Source: Polynucleobacter meluiroseus (GTDB taxonomy: Bacteria; Pseudomonadota; Gammaproteobacteria; Burkholderiales; Burkholderiaceae). From it: a stretch of DNA of 64,000 bases. The translations under genes and the position numbers were made by a program. Each line of letters opens with the position of its first letter. The first letter of the stretch is position 1. The stretch covers positions 310,001 to 374,000 of the forward strand of contig CAMCVH010000001.1 of NCBI GenBank assembly GCA_945881875.1, written 5' to 3'. The notes beneath the pieces were generated by a model. The model was given only the letters and a program-made list of their open reading frames with translations, had not been told where the DNA came from and searched no databases. Of this stretch, positions 56,283-63,010 are shown in pieces.

Positions 56283-57251
56283 TTACCTCACATTAATATT
56301 TGAGAAATCCATCTGCGCATCTATTAGATCTTTTTCTAATTTTGCAGACTGGACTAAGAAAGCCGCATTGGCATCTATATATTCAATAACTGCTTTACTT
56401 TGATTTTCTGAATCTTCTAATAAATGAAATACATCAATTAGCATCCCGTTATATCTGAGTAAATTCTCTTCAGAAATCTTTTTCTGAGTAGGCAAAATCT
56501 CATGTTTGTAAGATCTGGTTTTATTAAATTTTTCCAAATAACTCTCATATGAAATTCGAGCAGTGGATCGTACTTGGACCGAACCAGGGTTACCGGTAGT
56601 ACTAAGATCAATTCCTTTTAATTCTTTGGCGCTTAGTTTTCTAGACTCTTTGGGTGGGTCTGGCAAACGAATATCAACATCAATCTTAGGATTTCGATTA
56701 TCAAAGTTCAAACGTTGAATAAAACGCTCTTTAGCTTCTATATGCTTAGTCTGCATAGCTTTGTATTCGAGTCTTTTTTTGTATAAATCTTTATTTTGCT
56801 TAAGGAGCTTAAGCTCATTGATATTGCCAATTTTGTACATTCGAGACGCAAGTTCAGACGCTGACTCAACCGCATCAAGCACATCTTCCATATGAATCAA
56901 CTTTTCATTAAGAGCTACTAACTCGTAATAAGCTTTTGAAGTCTCATAAATGATTGAATAACGTTGCTGAAGTGCAGAGCGCTGGGCTGGAGTCAATCCA
57001 TAGTAATCTGAAATAGAGTCAGAACCAGGTAGATAATTGACTGAATCAAGCTGATATTGCAACGTACGTTCAATAGCTTGACTTAGCGTAAAAATATTTT
57101 TATTGGGGGAGCTTCTGTTGAGAGTCCGCTCTTTAGCGTAGACCTTCCAACCCCCAATTTCACCAACAATCTTATTTTGCTCAAGCCATGCTGAATTTGC
57201 ATGTGCTTGAATCGCCACAAAACTTACAACTAAAAATATTAATTTTTTCAT
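56283..57251 (-). CDS. TolC-like periplasmic helical protein of the copper operon
   Basis: A 322-aa exported protein (signal peptide, cleavage near QAHAN). Two long helical stretches (about residues 85-185 and 235-320) have the heptad-rich character of TolC-type outer membrane efflux proteins: AYYELVALNEKLIHMEDVLD with the typical small-residue/Tyr start, and AARMYKIGNINELKLL-like ASRMYKIGNINELKLLKQN. A regular outer membrane factor is about 450 aa with beta strands between helices; this one seems to lack most of the barrel and the lipobox. It lies three bases before the oxidase gene. It may be a cut-down TolC relative or a separate helical family. GGAGA fixes the start. Confidence 0.6.
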   Translation of the reverse strand: MKKLIFLVVSFVAIQAHANSAWLEQNKIVGEIGGWKVYAKERTLNRSSPNKNIFTLSQAIERTLQYQLDSVNYLPGSDSISDYYGLTPAQRSALQQRYSIIYETSKAYYELVALNEKLIHMEDVLDAVESASELASRMYKIGNINELKLLKQNKDLYKKRLEYKAMQTKHIEAKERFIQRLNFDNRNPKIDVDIRLPDPPKESRKLSAKELKGIDLSTTGNPGSVQVRSTARISYESYLEKFNKTRSYKHEILPTQKKISEENLLRYNGMLIDVFHLLEDSENQSKAVIEYIDANAAFLVQSAKLEKDLIDAQMDFSNINVR

Positions 57252-57307
57252 AAAACTCTCCAATAACAACCATACCCAAAATTTGGGCGGACTTATGCAA
57301 GGAAGAG

Positions 57308-57655
57308 TTACAGAATGGGTGGTTTGATTAAAGCCAGAACATTGTGGCTTTCAAAACTACTACTAATGGTGTCGAAAATTGCATTGAAGGTCATTGGAAA
57401 GGTGAAAACCTGAAACGGTAAATAACCAAACCCCATGCATAGAGAACAAGAATTACATTCATCAGCTTGCAAAGGGCTATGTTGTAAAGGCTCTCCTTCT
57501 GATGAGGAATCCAAAACCTGATGGCAAGTATGCGAGGGTTCTAAAATTTCAACACTAGAAGTTGAAACTTGATGTTTAAATTGCATATTCGATGCAGCCC
57601 AGCCCTGAATTGGGAGAGCAAGCACCAAAGATATGAGTAATAATCTTTTAAACAT
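57308..57655 (-). CDS. Small Cys-rich exported protein, CzcI/DUF2946-like
   Basis: A 115-aa protein with signal peptide (cleavage near GWAAS). The mature part has cysteines in SHTCHQVL and ECNSCSLCMGFG and ends ...LALIKPPIL. This outline (signal peptide, a few His/Cys, a hydrophobic patch, a terminal PP motif) is that of CzcI-like and DUF2946 proteins that accompany metal efflux genes. The fit is by pattern, not by long identity, so the assignment is tentative. It is separated by 56 bp from the TolC-like gene. Confidence 0.5.
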   Translation of the reverse strand: MFKRLLLISLVLALPIQGWAASNMQFKHQVSTSSVEILEPSHTCHQVLDSSSEGEPLQHSPLQADECNSCSLCMGFGYLPFQVFTFPMTFNAIFDTISSSFESHNVLALIKPPIL

Positions 57656-57727
57656 ACCTACATCCTAGCATTGTTTATAGAATTTTTCTTTCAGGGACGA
57701 ATTACTTCATTTCCCTCGTTATTGCAA

Positions 57728-58078
57728 TTACTTACCAGTGTGATTACTAGCGATAAAGTTGCCAGGTGGAGTAAAAAATATATAAAGATTTAGCTTGGTT
57801 TTATCATGAAGCGTTGGATTCTTGTATTGTACTTTCCACTCTTTACCTTTATTTGCATCAACTAGATCAATGGAGCTATGTTTTATTGCCTCCCAAGATT
57901 TGTCTAACTTACCACTCTTTACAAGAGCTTCTTTACGCTGATCAGCACACTTCAAGATAACTGTTTCGGCAGCTGGCTTGGAACCATGAAAATGGCAACT
58001 TTCCCCGGGACCTGCTAATGAGACATTTGAAAAGGTAAGTGTCACTAGAAAGCTCATGATTGGGATATATTTTTTCAT
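57728..58078 (-). CDS. DUF6488-like exported protein
   Basis: A 116-aa periplasmic protein: signal peptide (cleavage near SLAGP), then GPGESCHFHGSKPAAE with a Cys-His-His cluster that could hold a metal, CADQRKEALVKSGKLDKSW, and a C-terminal KLNLYIFFTPPGNFIASNHTG. I recall this pattern as the DUF6488 family, which is seen near HupE-type and copper genes; the function is unknown. It starts 18 bp after the HupE/UreJ-like gene and is probably translated from the same mRNA. Confidence 0.6.
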   Translation of the reverse strand: MKKYIPIMSFLVTLTFSNVSLAGPGESCHFHGSKPAAETVILKCADQRKEALVKSGKLDKSWEAIKHSSIDLVDANKGKEWKVQYKNPTLHDKTKLNLYIFFTPPGNFIASNHTGK

Positions 58079-58096
58079 TTTGATTCCTTTTGAGTT

Positions 58097-58879
58097 TTAA
58101 AGTGAATTTCTATTTGGGTCGGTTGTTTTTTGAATATCCATATCCTCATGAATATGTCGATGTTCTCCAGCAGGAAACCTAAAGGTCTCACCATTAACAT
58201 CATGCTGATAACCATGTAGCTGTACGAATAGCAAATAACATCCTGCAACAATCAAACCCAAGTTGGCAAAATAACTAAACTTTGTGAAGGACTCTGTTTT
58301 TCTCCAAACAGCTAAAGCTCCAACCATCACAACTAAAGCAGCAATCTGCCCTATTTCTACACCAACATTGAAACTCAATATGCGGATCAACATATGGATT
58401 GGATCATCTCCTAATGGCAATTGCTGTAATCGAGTAGATAAACCAAATCCATGCAGTAAGCCAAAGGCAAAAACAACTTTGATTAAATTCGGTGAAGCCA
58501 TATTAAAATGCTTCTGAAATCCCCCATTATTATCAAAACCTTTATATATCACGCTCACTGCGATGATGGCATCAACTAACCAGTAGTTCCAAGTGATCGA
58601 AAAGAATGTTGCAAATACCAATGTGATGCAATGGCCGATAGTAAATACAGTAACAAACTTAACGACATCTTTGAACGTTGTTAAAAAGAAAACAACCCCA
58701 AATAAAAATAGCAAGTGATCGTATCCTGTCAGCATATGGCTTGCACCTAGACTTATATATCGGATATAACCACCATCAAGCATACTTTGTTTATCTGCTT
58801 CACTGATCCCGTGAGCAATAGCTATCAACGGAAAACACATAAGCAGAAAAACGGCCACACGCTGTAAAAATTTTTCCAT
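58097..58879 (-). CDS. HupE/UreJ family membrane protein
   Basis: A 260-aa membrane protein with a cleavable signal (…FPLIAIAHG) and about six further helices. Conserved family residues are visible: SLGASHMLTGYDHLLFLFGV, FTIGHCITLVFA, and GLLHGFGLSTRL, each with histidines inside or next to the membrane. HupE and UreJ import nickel; members in copper islands could handle another divalent metal. The C-terminal tail is His-rich (EHRHIHEDMD). The frame extends 12 codons further upstream, but only the start used gives a proper signal peptide. First gene of the copper transcript. Confidence 0.85.
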   Translation of the reverse strand: MEKFLQRVAVFLLMCFPLIAIAHGISEADKQSMLDGGYIRYISLGASHMLTGYDHLLFLFGVVFFLTTFKDVVKFVTVFTIGHCITLVFATFFSITWNYWLVDAIIAVSVIYKGFDNNGGFQKHFNMASPNLIKVVFAFGLLHGFGLSTRLQQLPLGDDPIHMLIRILSFNVGVEIGQIAALVVMVGALAVWRKTESFTKFSYFANLGLIVAGCYLLFVQLHGYQHDVNGETFRFPAGEHRHIHEDMDIQKTTDPNRNSL

Positions 58880-59170
58880 GAATTTAATATTTGAGTCCGA
58901 GGATCTCTTAGTCATACTTTGAGTTAAGAAGGGACATAAGTAATTTTAAAAAAATGAAATGGCATCTGAATAAATATCCGACTCGAAACACCCCACACTG
59001 TAAAGATGTGCTGGTTTTAACTAATTTATCAAACAATACACACACAATTTGATAGGATTTTTACATAAACACCAACGTTGAAACATGTTGAAGCAAAGTT
59101 ACTAATAAGTAAGCTGAAAAATACCCCTGAATTACTATCTAAATATTGGGAACTAAATTAGGTAACTCTA

Positions 59171-59227
59171 AAAACAAAAAAGCCCTAAATCCATTATTTA
59201 TCATAGACTTAGGGCTCTACTTTTTTT
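59171..59227. terminator. Terminator-like hairpin at the island boundary
   Basis: AGCCCTAA (59181-59188) pairs with TTAGGGCT (59209-59216) across a 20-base loop; A-rich on the left and seven T on the right (59221-59227). It adjoins the tRNA-Ser-like fragment, the usual site of such a hairpin next to integrase-targeted tRNAs. Confidence 0.75.
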
Positions 59228-59246
59228 GGCGGAGCGGACGGGAATC
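59227..59246 (-). other. 20-nt fragment resembling the 3' end of a tRNA-Ser
   Basis: On the minus strand this reads as end of the T arm (GATTCCCG), acceptor strand CCGCTCC, discriminator G and CCA, the form expected for a serine tRNA with acceptor GGAGCGG. The remaining tRNA body is absent, so it is a stub such as those left by site-specific integration. Identity as Ser is inferred from acceptor bases only. Confidence 0.45.
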
Positions 59247-59280
59247 TCCTGCAGAGTTATTTAGAATCAGCAAGGTAACT

Positions 59281-59313
59281 TCTGTACACTTAATTGGCAC
59301 CCATCTGTACACT
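59281..59313 (+). repeat. Paired 10-bp direct repeat TCTGTACACT
   Basis: Identical copies at 59281-59290 and 59304-59313, 23 bp apart centre to centre, that is about two helical turns. Short repeats beside an attachment site suggest arm-type binding sites of an integrase or excisionase. Confidence 0.55.
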
Positions 59314-59382
59314 CTAAAAAGTCACCTCACCGTAGAGCTATATTCTATATAGTTCATAGGTCACCTTTTTCGGGAAAAAAGT

Positions 59383-59402
59383 CTGTTGGCGGGACCAATT
59401 TT
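59383..59402 (+). repeat. Candidate attachment site, distal copy
   Basis: CTGTTGGCG, then G/A changes, then CCAA: 16 of 20 bases match the tRNA-Arg 3' end at 52304-52323. It ends inside the stop codon of the lipoprotein gene. Confidence 0.45.
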
Positions 59403-59844
59403 ACTTGCCCACTGGTGGTGTCACCGAACTCCTTGGGGCTACTGTTAGCATCACACCTGTTTTACCAAGCATAGAACCATCTTCAATCTCAATGGTAGCT
59501 GTACGGTCTTTTTTGATAAACACTAAGATGCTGTTTTTGGTTTTAGTTGAAGAAACCAAAGTCCAACCAGCTTTTTGGAACTGCTCTCTGAAGAATGTAA
59601 AAGTCTCAGTAGAGTTTTGTACAGCACCAATGGCAACTCTCCCAGCCCAGGTGTCACCCGAACCCAAAATCAGAGATTTATCATGAATAATTACCGCCCC
59701 ACCCGGAATCGGCATATCCCCTAGCAGTTTGGTCTGAATATCTTGGAAGGTTTCGCCATCAGCCGTAGTTAAAGGTGTTGTTGCACAGGCAACAACCATC
59801 AAAGATAAGGTCAAAGTACTAAGTAATCTAATGAGATTTTTCAT
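59401..59844 (-). CDS. Hypothetical lipoprotein
   Basis: A 147-aa lipoprotein with lipobox VVAC (acylated Cys at 19). The mature part has a GDMPIPGGAVIIHDKSLILG segment, an aromatic helix ETFTFFREQFQKAGWTLVSS and paired strands ILVFIKKDRTATIEIE. Such a helix-plus-sheet outline is shared with small outer-membrane lipoproteins of Burkholderiales with unknown function. It overlaps the end of the SemiSWEET gene by 17 bp, so the two are cotranscribed. Likely the first backbone gene to the right of the island. Confidence 0.72.
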   Translation of the reverse strand: MKNLIRLLSTLTLSLMVVACATTPLTTADGETFQDIQTKLLGDMPIPGGAVIIHDKSLILGSGDTWAGRVAIGAVQNSTETFTFFREQFQKAGWTLVSSTKTKNSILVFIKKDRTATIEIEDGSMLGKTGVMLTVAPRSSVTPPVGK

Positions 59845-60112
59845 TAACTTTCATCCATAGAATTGAAAGAGATAACACTAGTGTAATCGCATTGGCAACG
59901 ACCACTGGCCAAGCCTGAATCATCACGCCATATACGAACCAAAAAAATACGCCCGTACTAAAAATTAAATACATCCAAAAAGAAATCGCATCGGTGTTTT
60001 TGGTTCGATAAACTTGAATCACCTGAGGTAAAAAAGAGAGCGTCGTGAGTGATGCGGCCAGATACCCAAGGACCGTTTCTAGAGGCAAAGTAAAAATGTA
60101 ATCAACTACCAT
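59828..60112 (-). CDS. SemiSWEET-type sugar transporter
   Basis: A 94-aa, three-helix protein of the bacterial SemiSWEET/MtN3 family, which works as a dimer and moves sugars by facilitated diffusion. The conserved LTTLSFLPQVIQVYRTK in helix 1, with its PQ motif, and SFWMYLIFSTGVFFWFVYG in helix 2 are characteristic. The C-terminal NAITLVLSLSILWMK is helix 3. The sugar is unknown. Small genes like this are often missed, but the helical pattern is strong. Confidence 0.88.
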   Translation of the reverse strand: MVVDYIFTLPLETVLGYLAASLTTLSFLPQVIQVYRTKNTDAISFWMYLIFSTGVFFWFVYGVMIQAWPVVVANAITLVLSLSILWMKVNEKSH

Positions 60113-60325
60113 ACAAAATTTAATTAAGGCTTGTCAATAGGAAAAAATAATTAATTTATAAATTATTTTTAAAAAACTTATCCACAGAAAGTGTGGACTA
60201 CTTTGATTCAAATATTCAAAAGCCCATGTGCTTCAATGCTTGAGCTGGCCTGCTTAAAAATTAAGCAGTTACAAAATATATTTTAATGAACTATTTTTAT
60301 TACTAAAAATTTGTAAATAAATATC

Positions 60326-60763
60326 CTAAACAGCTTGACAGAGAAAAATCTGCCCATCTTTTTCTTGTACGTCTAGTTTCGTTAACATAGCTCCTTGTGG
60401 ACAAGGTCCAGAAATACACTCACCTGTTTCTGGTAAATATTGAGCATCATGCGAAGCGCAAATGATGGCCGTTTTATCATGTGTAAAAAATTGTCCAGGT
60501 TGCCAATCAAGTTCCATTGCCACGTGAGCGCAACGATTAAGATAAGCGTGAACTTGACCATCATGACGAATCACAAAAGCAGGTAATGTGGCATCCACTC
60601 GGTGATCAATATCACCTACTTTTGAGGCAATATCTGAACTTCTGACCATGAACCGAAAACCATCACCCAGATCCTCAACGATGGCTGATGAACAGATAGC
60701 ATGACCCGCCTGTATGAGAGGTTCAAAGTCATCGAAATCTGTATTTTGGCTGTTGGAAGACAT
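60326..60763 (-). CDS. Rieske [2Fe-2S] domain protein
   Basis: A 145-aa soluble protein with one Rieske site: Cys78 and His80 in RCAHVAMELDW, and Cys102 and His105 in ICASHDAQYLPETG. The loop lengths fit ferredoxin-type Rieske proteins (as in dioxygenase systems or nitrite reductase small subunits), not the bc1 complex form. An extra PCPQGAML follows the second box. No oxygenase lies nearby, so the partner is unknown; it may be a stand-alone ferredoxin. Confidence 0.88.
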   Translation of the reverse strand: MSSNSQNTDFDDFEPLIQAGHAICSSAIVEDLGDGFRFMVRSSDIASKVGDIDHRVDATLPAFVIRHDGQVHAYLNRCAHVAMELDWQPGQFFTHDKTAIICASHDAQYLPETGECISGPCPQGAMLTKLDVQEKDGQIFLCQAV

Positions 60764-60841
60764 AAAAAAACTCTCTAAGTAAATAAGGCTACATCAGACT
60801 GTTTAGAAGATAATCCAATAATATTAAAAAACAATACAAAT

Positions 60842-61657
60842 ATGTCACTTATTTCTGCCACAACCCGAGCTGCATTAGAGGAGCTTTTAGAGACAGCCCT
60901 TCGCCCTGCACCAGATAACTGGTTAAAAATCCGCTATGGCAGTGAGATTATTGGCCATATCCAACCTGACTACGTTCCAACGGTTGAATCTTATATGGAG
61001 CAAGCAGAGACCCCTGCTTTGGTTCACTTTGGCGATCATTTACAGCTAGAGAACCTTTCTCCGTTTCTATTAAGTCAGTTATTACAAGATTTAGCGGAGT
61101 TCTTAAAAAACAATGATTCGGCCCCTGGCTGGCGCAATGAGCATTTTTCTTGGTTAGACGATATGGGTCATGAGCGCTTTCGGATGGAAAGAGCTGTATT
61201 TAGATCACTGGGCTTCCATAGCCGTGCCTGCCATATCAATGGCTACACCTCTCAACAAGAGATTTACTTAGGTCTTCGTAGCAATATCAAGGCAACTGAC
61301 CCCAATATGTTGGATAACCTAGCTGCCGGCGGTATCAGTGCCGATGAAACCTTGCAACAATCAGTCATTAGAGAATTATGGGAAGAAGCTGGCGTGCCTC
61401 TAGAGATCGCTAGACTGGCCAATCCTGTTGGTCATATCCACGTAAGGCGCATTGTGGAACCGAAAGGCCTTCATGATGAGAGTCTTTATACCTATGATTT
61501 GCTCTTGCCTGAGGACTTCGAGCCTAAAAATATGGACGGCGAAGTATCTGAATTTATTAAAGTGTCATTTATCCAGGCGGCTAATCTCATCCTGGAAGGT
61601 GCTTTAACTCCAGATGCAGCCGCAGTGACGGCTGAGTTCCTCTTAAGAAAAGCCTAG
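60842..61657 (+). CDS. DUF4743-Nudix hydrolase (Tnr3/YJR142W-like)
   Basis: A 271-aa protein with an N-terminal DUF4743-type domain (FHSRACHINGYT near residues 125-137) and a complete Nudix box at about 163-184 (GGISADETLQQSVI then REL-EE-G). The same domain pair precedes thiamine pyrophosphokinase in fission yeast Tnr3, and yeast YJR142W-type enzymes hydrolyse damaged thiamine diphosphate such as oxothiamine-PP. The following genes and the TPP riboswitch give the same context here, so a thiamine-diphosphate clean-up role is likely. No ribosome binding site is visible. Confidence 0.85.
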   Translation: MSLISATTRAALEELLETALRPAPDNWLKIRYGSEIIGHIQPDYVPTVESYMEQAETPALVHFGDHLQLENLSPFLLSQLLQDLAEFLKNNDSAPGWRNEHFSWLDDMGHERFRMERAVFRSLGFHSRACHINGYTSQQEIYLGLRSNIKATDPNMLDNLAAGGISADETLQQSVIRELWEEAGVPLEIARLANPVGHIHVRRIVEPKGLHDESLYTYDLLLPEDFEPKNMDGEVSEFIKVSFIQAANLILEGALTPDAAAVTAEFLLRKA

Positions 61658-61668
61658 AAATCACGCTC

Positions 61669-62265
61669 ATGGAAATCGCTGCATTTTTCCTAGCATTAAT
61701 TTGCGTGAGCTTAAATGCCAAAGGCCATGTTTTAACTTGGCCTTTTTCTATTGCCAGTTCCGCCACTTATGCTTTTGTGTTTTATGGTTCTGGTTTATTT
61801 GGTGATGCCGCCCTTCAACTCATCTTTATCAGCATGGCCATTTATGCTTGGTGGTGCTGGACCCGCAAAGTAGATGTAACTTCTGATGCAAATCCTCCAC
61901 TGTTAAAGCAGTTCGGTCACATCCCTAAGAAAATGTTGGTGGCTTGTTTATTAGTTTGGTTTTTGTTGTTTATTGCTATTAAATTTGCTTTGGCGAACTA
62001 CACCAGTTCTGTTGTTCCTAATACAGATGCCTTTTTAACAGCAGGAAGTATTGTTGCCACTTTCATGAGTGCTCAAAAATGGATTGAGAACTGGTTAGTT
62101 TGGTTGACCCTCAACCCGATTTATATCGGCTTGTATATCTATACTGATTTGTATTTGACTGCCGGACTGTATGGACTATTTGTTATTTTGTGTTTTTGGG
62201 GTTGGCAGCAATGGTCTAAGAAGATCCTAGAACAGACACAGCAGAGTAATAAAGTCTCAGCATGA
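61669..62265 (+). CDS. PnuC-family vitamin permease, probably thiamine (PnuT-like)
   Basis: A 198-aa membrane protein with seven hydrophobic segments and the PnuC pattern: NAKGHVLTWPFSIASSATYA near residues 17-37 and AIYAWWCWTRK with the tryptophan-rich stretch near 60-70. PnuC relatives carry nicotinamide riboside, riboflavin (PnuX) or thiamine (PnuT) by facilitated diffusion, with the substrate trapped by a kinase. Neighbours point to thiamine: Nudix/DUF4743 before, P-loop kinase right after (4-bp overlap), then a TPP riboswitch. The specificity is inferred from context. Confidence 0.82.
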   Translation: MEIAAFFLALICVSLNAKGHVLTWPFSIASSATYAFVFYGSGLFGDAALQLIFISMAIYAWWCWTRKVDVTSDANPPLLKQFGHIPKKMLVACLLVWFLLFIAIKFALANYTSSVVPNTDAFLTAGSIVATFMSAQKWIENWLVWLTLNPIYIGLYIYTDLYLTAGLYGLFVILCFWGWQQWSKKILEQTQQSNKVSA

Positions 62266-62834
62266 CACGCCTCTTTAAGATCGCCATCATTGGTGCTGAG
62301 TGCACCGGCAAATCCAGTCTTGCTGAAGGTTTGTCACATTACTTCTCTAAGTGTCATTCAAGTAACTGGGTTCCTGAGTATTTAAGACTATTCGTTGAAG
62401 AATCTCAAAGAACGCCTTTACTAGAGGAACAAATCTTAATTGCTCGAGAGCAAAAAGTACTAGAAGAACGTTTGGGTCAAACATTGCAGATCTCTTCTAA
62501 AGATTCTGAATATGCTCTATTGTTTTGTGACACAACGCCTCTTCTTACGAGTATTTATAACCAAGTCATTTTTGGTAAAGCTGATGTTCTTGTGGATCAG
62601 ATTGCCGCGCAACATGACTACGATCTCACCCTCTTCACTCAGAAAGATTTACCTTGGGTCAGTGACGGTGTTCAAAGAGACGGGCCGAAAACCCAAGCAG
62701 CTGTTCATGAATTAATCCAGCTAAGACTTCAAGAGTTGCAAATACCTTATCAGATGATCTCTGGCTCATTTGAGCAGCGGGCTCTTCAAGCCCAAGAATG
62801 TGTCAGCCATTTAATCAAGCAACACCAAATCTAA
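62262..62834 (+). CDS. NadR-type P-loop kinase, candidate thiamine kinase
   Basis: A 190-aa AAA_28/NadR C-terminal-like ATPase: Walker A GAECTGKSS at 11-19, an acidic strand LLFCDTTPLLTSIYN near residue 85, and DLTLFTQKDLPWVSDGVQRD near 125. In NadR this domain phosphorylates nicotinamide riboside delivered by PnuC. Here it overlaps a PnuT-like permease gene and precedes the TPP riboswitch, so it may phosphorylate thiamine instead. Nicotinamide riboside kinase is the alternative; sequence alone does not separate them. Confidence 0.78.
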   Translation: MTRLFKIAIIGAECTGKSSLAEGLSHYFSKCHSSNWVPEYLRLFVEESQRTPLLEEQILIAREQKVLEERLGQTLQISSKDSEYALLFCDTTPLLTSIYNQVIFGKADVLVDQIAAQHDYDLTLFTQKDLPWVSDGVQRDGPKTQAAVHELIQLRLQELQIPYQMISGSFEQRALQAQECVSHLIKQHQI

Positions 62835-62842
62835 AAAATACC

Positions 62843-62848
62843 TATAAT
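62843..62848 (+). promoter_or_regulatory. Candidate -10 element upstream of the TPP riboswitch
   Basis: TATAAT, about 27 bp before the aptamer, right after the kinase stop. No good -35 match; placement would start the leader just before the riboswitch. Confidence 0.4.
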
Positions 62849-62874
62849 CGACATATCTAGAAGTTTTAGATATT

Positions 62875-62962
62875 AGCTCGGGGTCCTGCATCTAGTTGTT
62901 TTGATGTGGGTGAGAAATACCCGTTGAACCTGATCTCGATAATGCGAGCGCAGGGAAGCGTT
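62875..62962 (+). promoter_or_regulatory. TPP riboswitch (THI box)
   Basis: The conserved aptamer elements appear in order: CGGGGT, GTGGGTGAGAAATACCC with the TGAGA pyrimidine-sensor core (62911-62915), TTGAACCTGAT (62924-62934), GATAATGCGAGCGCAGGGAA with the pyrophosphate-sensor arm. A P3 extension is formed by TGCATC/GATGTG. The RBS AAGGAG of the receptor lies about 40 bases after the aptamer, suiting control of translation. Ligand-bound RNA would repress the receptor. Confidence 0.95.
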
Positions 62963-63010
62963 CAAAACCGCATCCCCCACTCGCCATCGTTCCTTTTAAG
63001 GAGTATTACG

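Larger units (their letters stand above)
58880..59400. other. Non-coding boundary region of the island
   Basis: No credible gene here (a 68-codon frame at 59146 has no family pattern and crosses the hairpin). The left part (58880-59150) is AT-rich and must contain the promoter of the copper operon; a GTTGAA pair occurs at 59082 and 59093 but no recognised CopR/CueR operator. The right part holds a terminator-like hairpin, a tRNA-Ser 3'-end fragment, two 10-bp repeats, and the right-hand candidate attachment sequence. Confidence 0.6.
52304..59402. mobile_element. Presumed tRNA-Arg-associated genomic island with copper genes
   Basis: About 7.1 kb lying between the 3' end of tRNA-Arg and an imperfect 20-bp copy of it. 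The content is accessory: ten genes, all on the minus strand, mostly copper and heavy-metal functions, with looser spacing and more AT-rich intergenic sequence than the flanking backbone. No integrase, transposase or mobility gene is present, so it would be a decayed or passenger segment. The boundary at the right coincides with the stop codon of a backbone-like lipoprotein gene. Inference from layout; a comparison with relatives lacking it would decide. Confidence 0.45.

Noticed and set aside
53603..58879. A CusCBA or CopAB efflux system
   Set aside because: CusF-like, DUF411, cupredoxin and oxidase genes are present, but no RND pump, membrane fusion protein, P-type ATPase or CopRS/CusRS pair is found, so no efflux system is claimed.
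59146..59352. 68-codon plus-strand frame at the island boundary
   Set aside because: Runs through the terminator hairpin and the tRNA-like stub and has no ribosome binding site.
52304..59402. Integrated phage or transposon
   Set aside because: No integrase, transposase, terminal inverted repeats or phage structural genes were seen; only att-like repeats remain.
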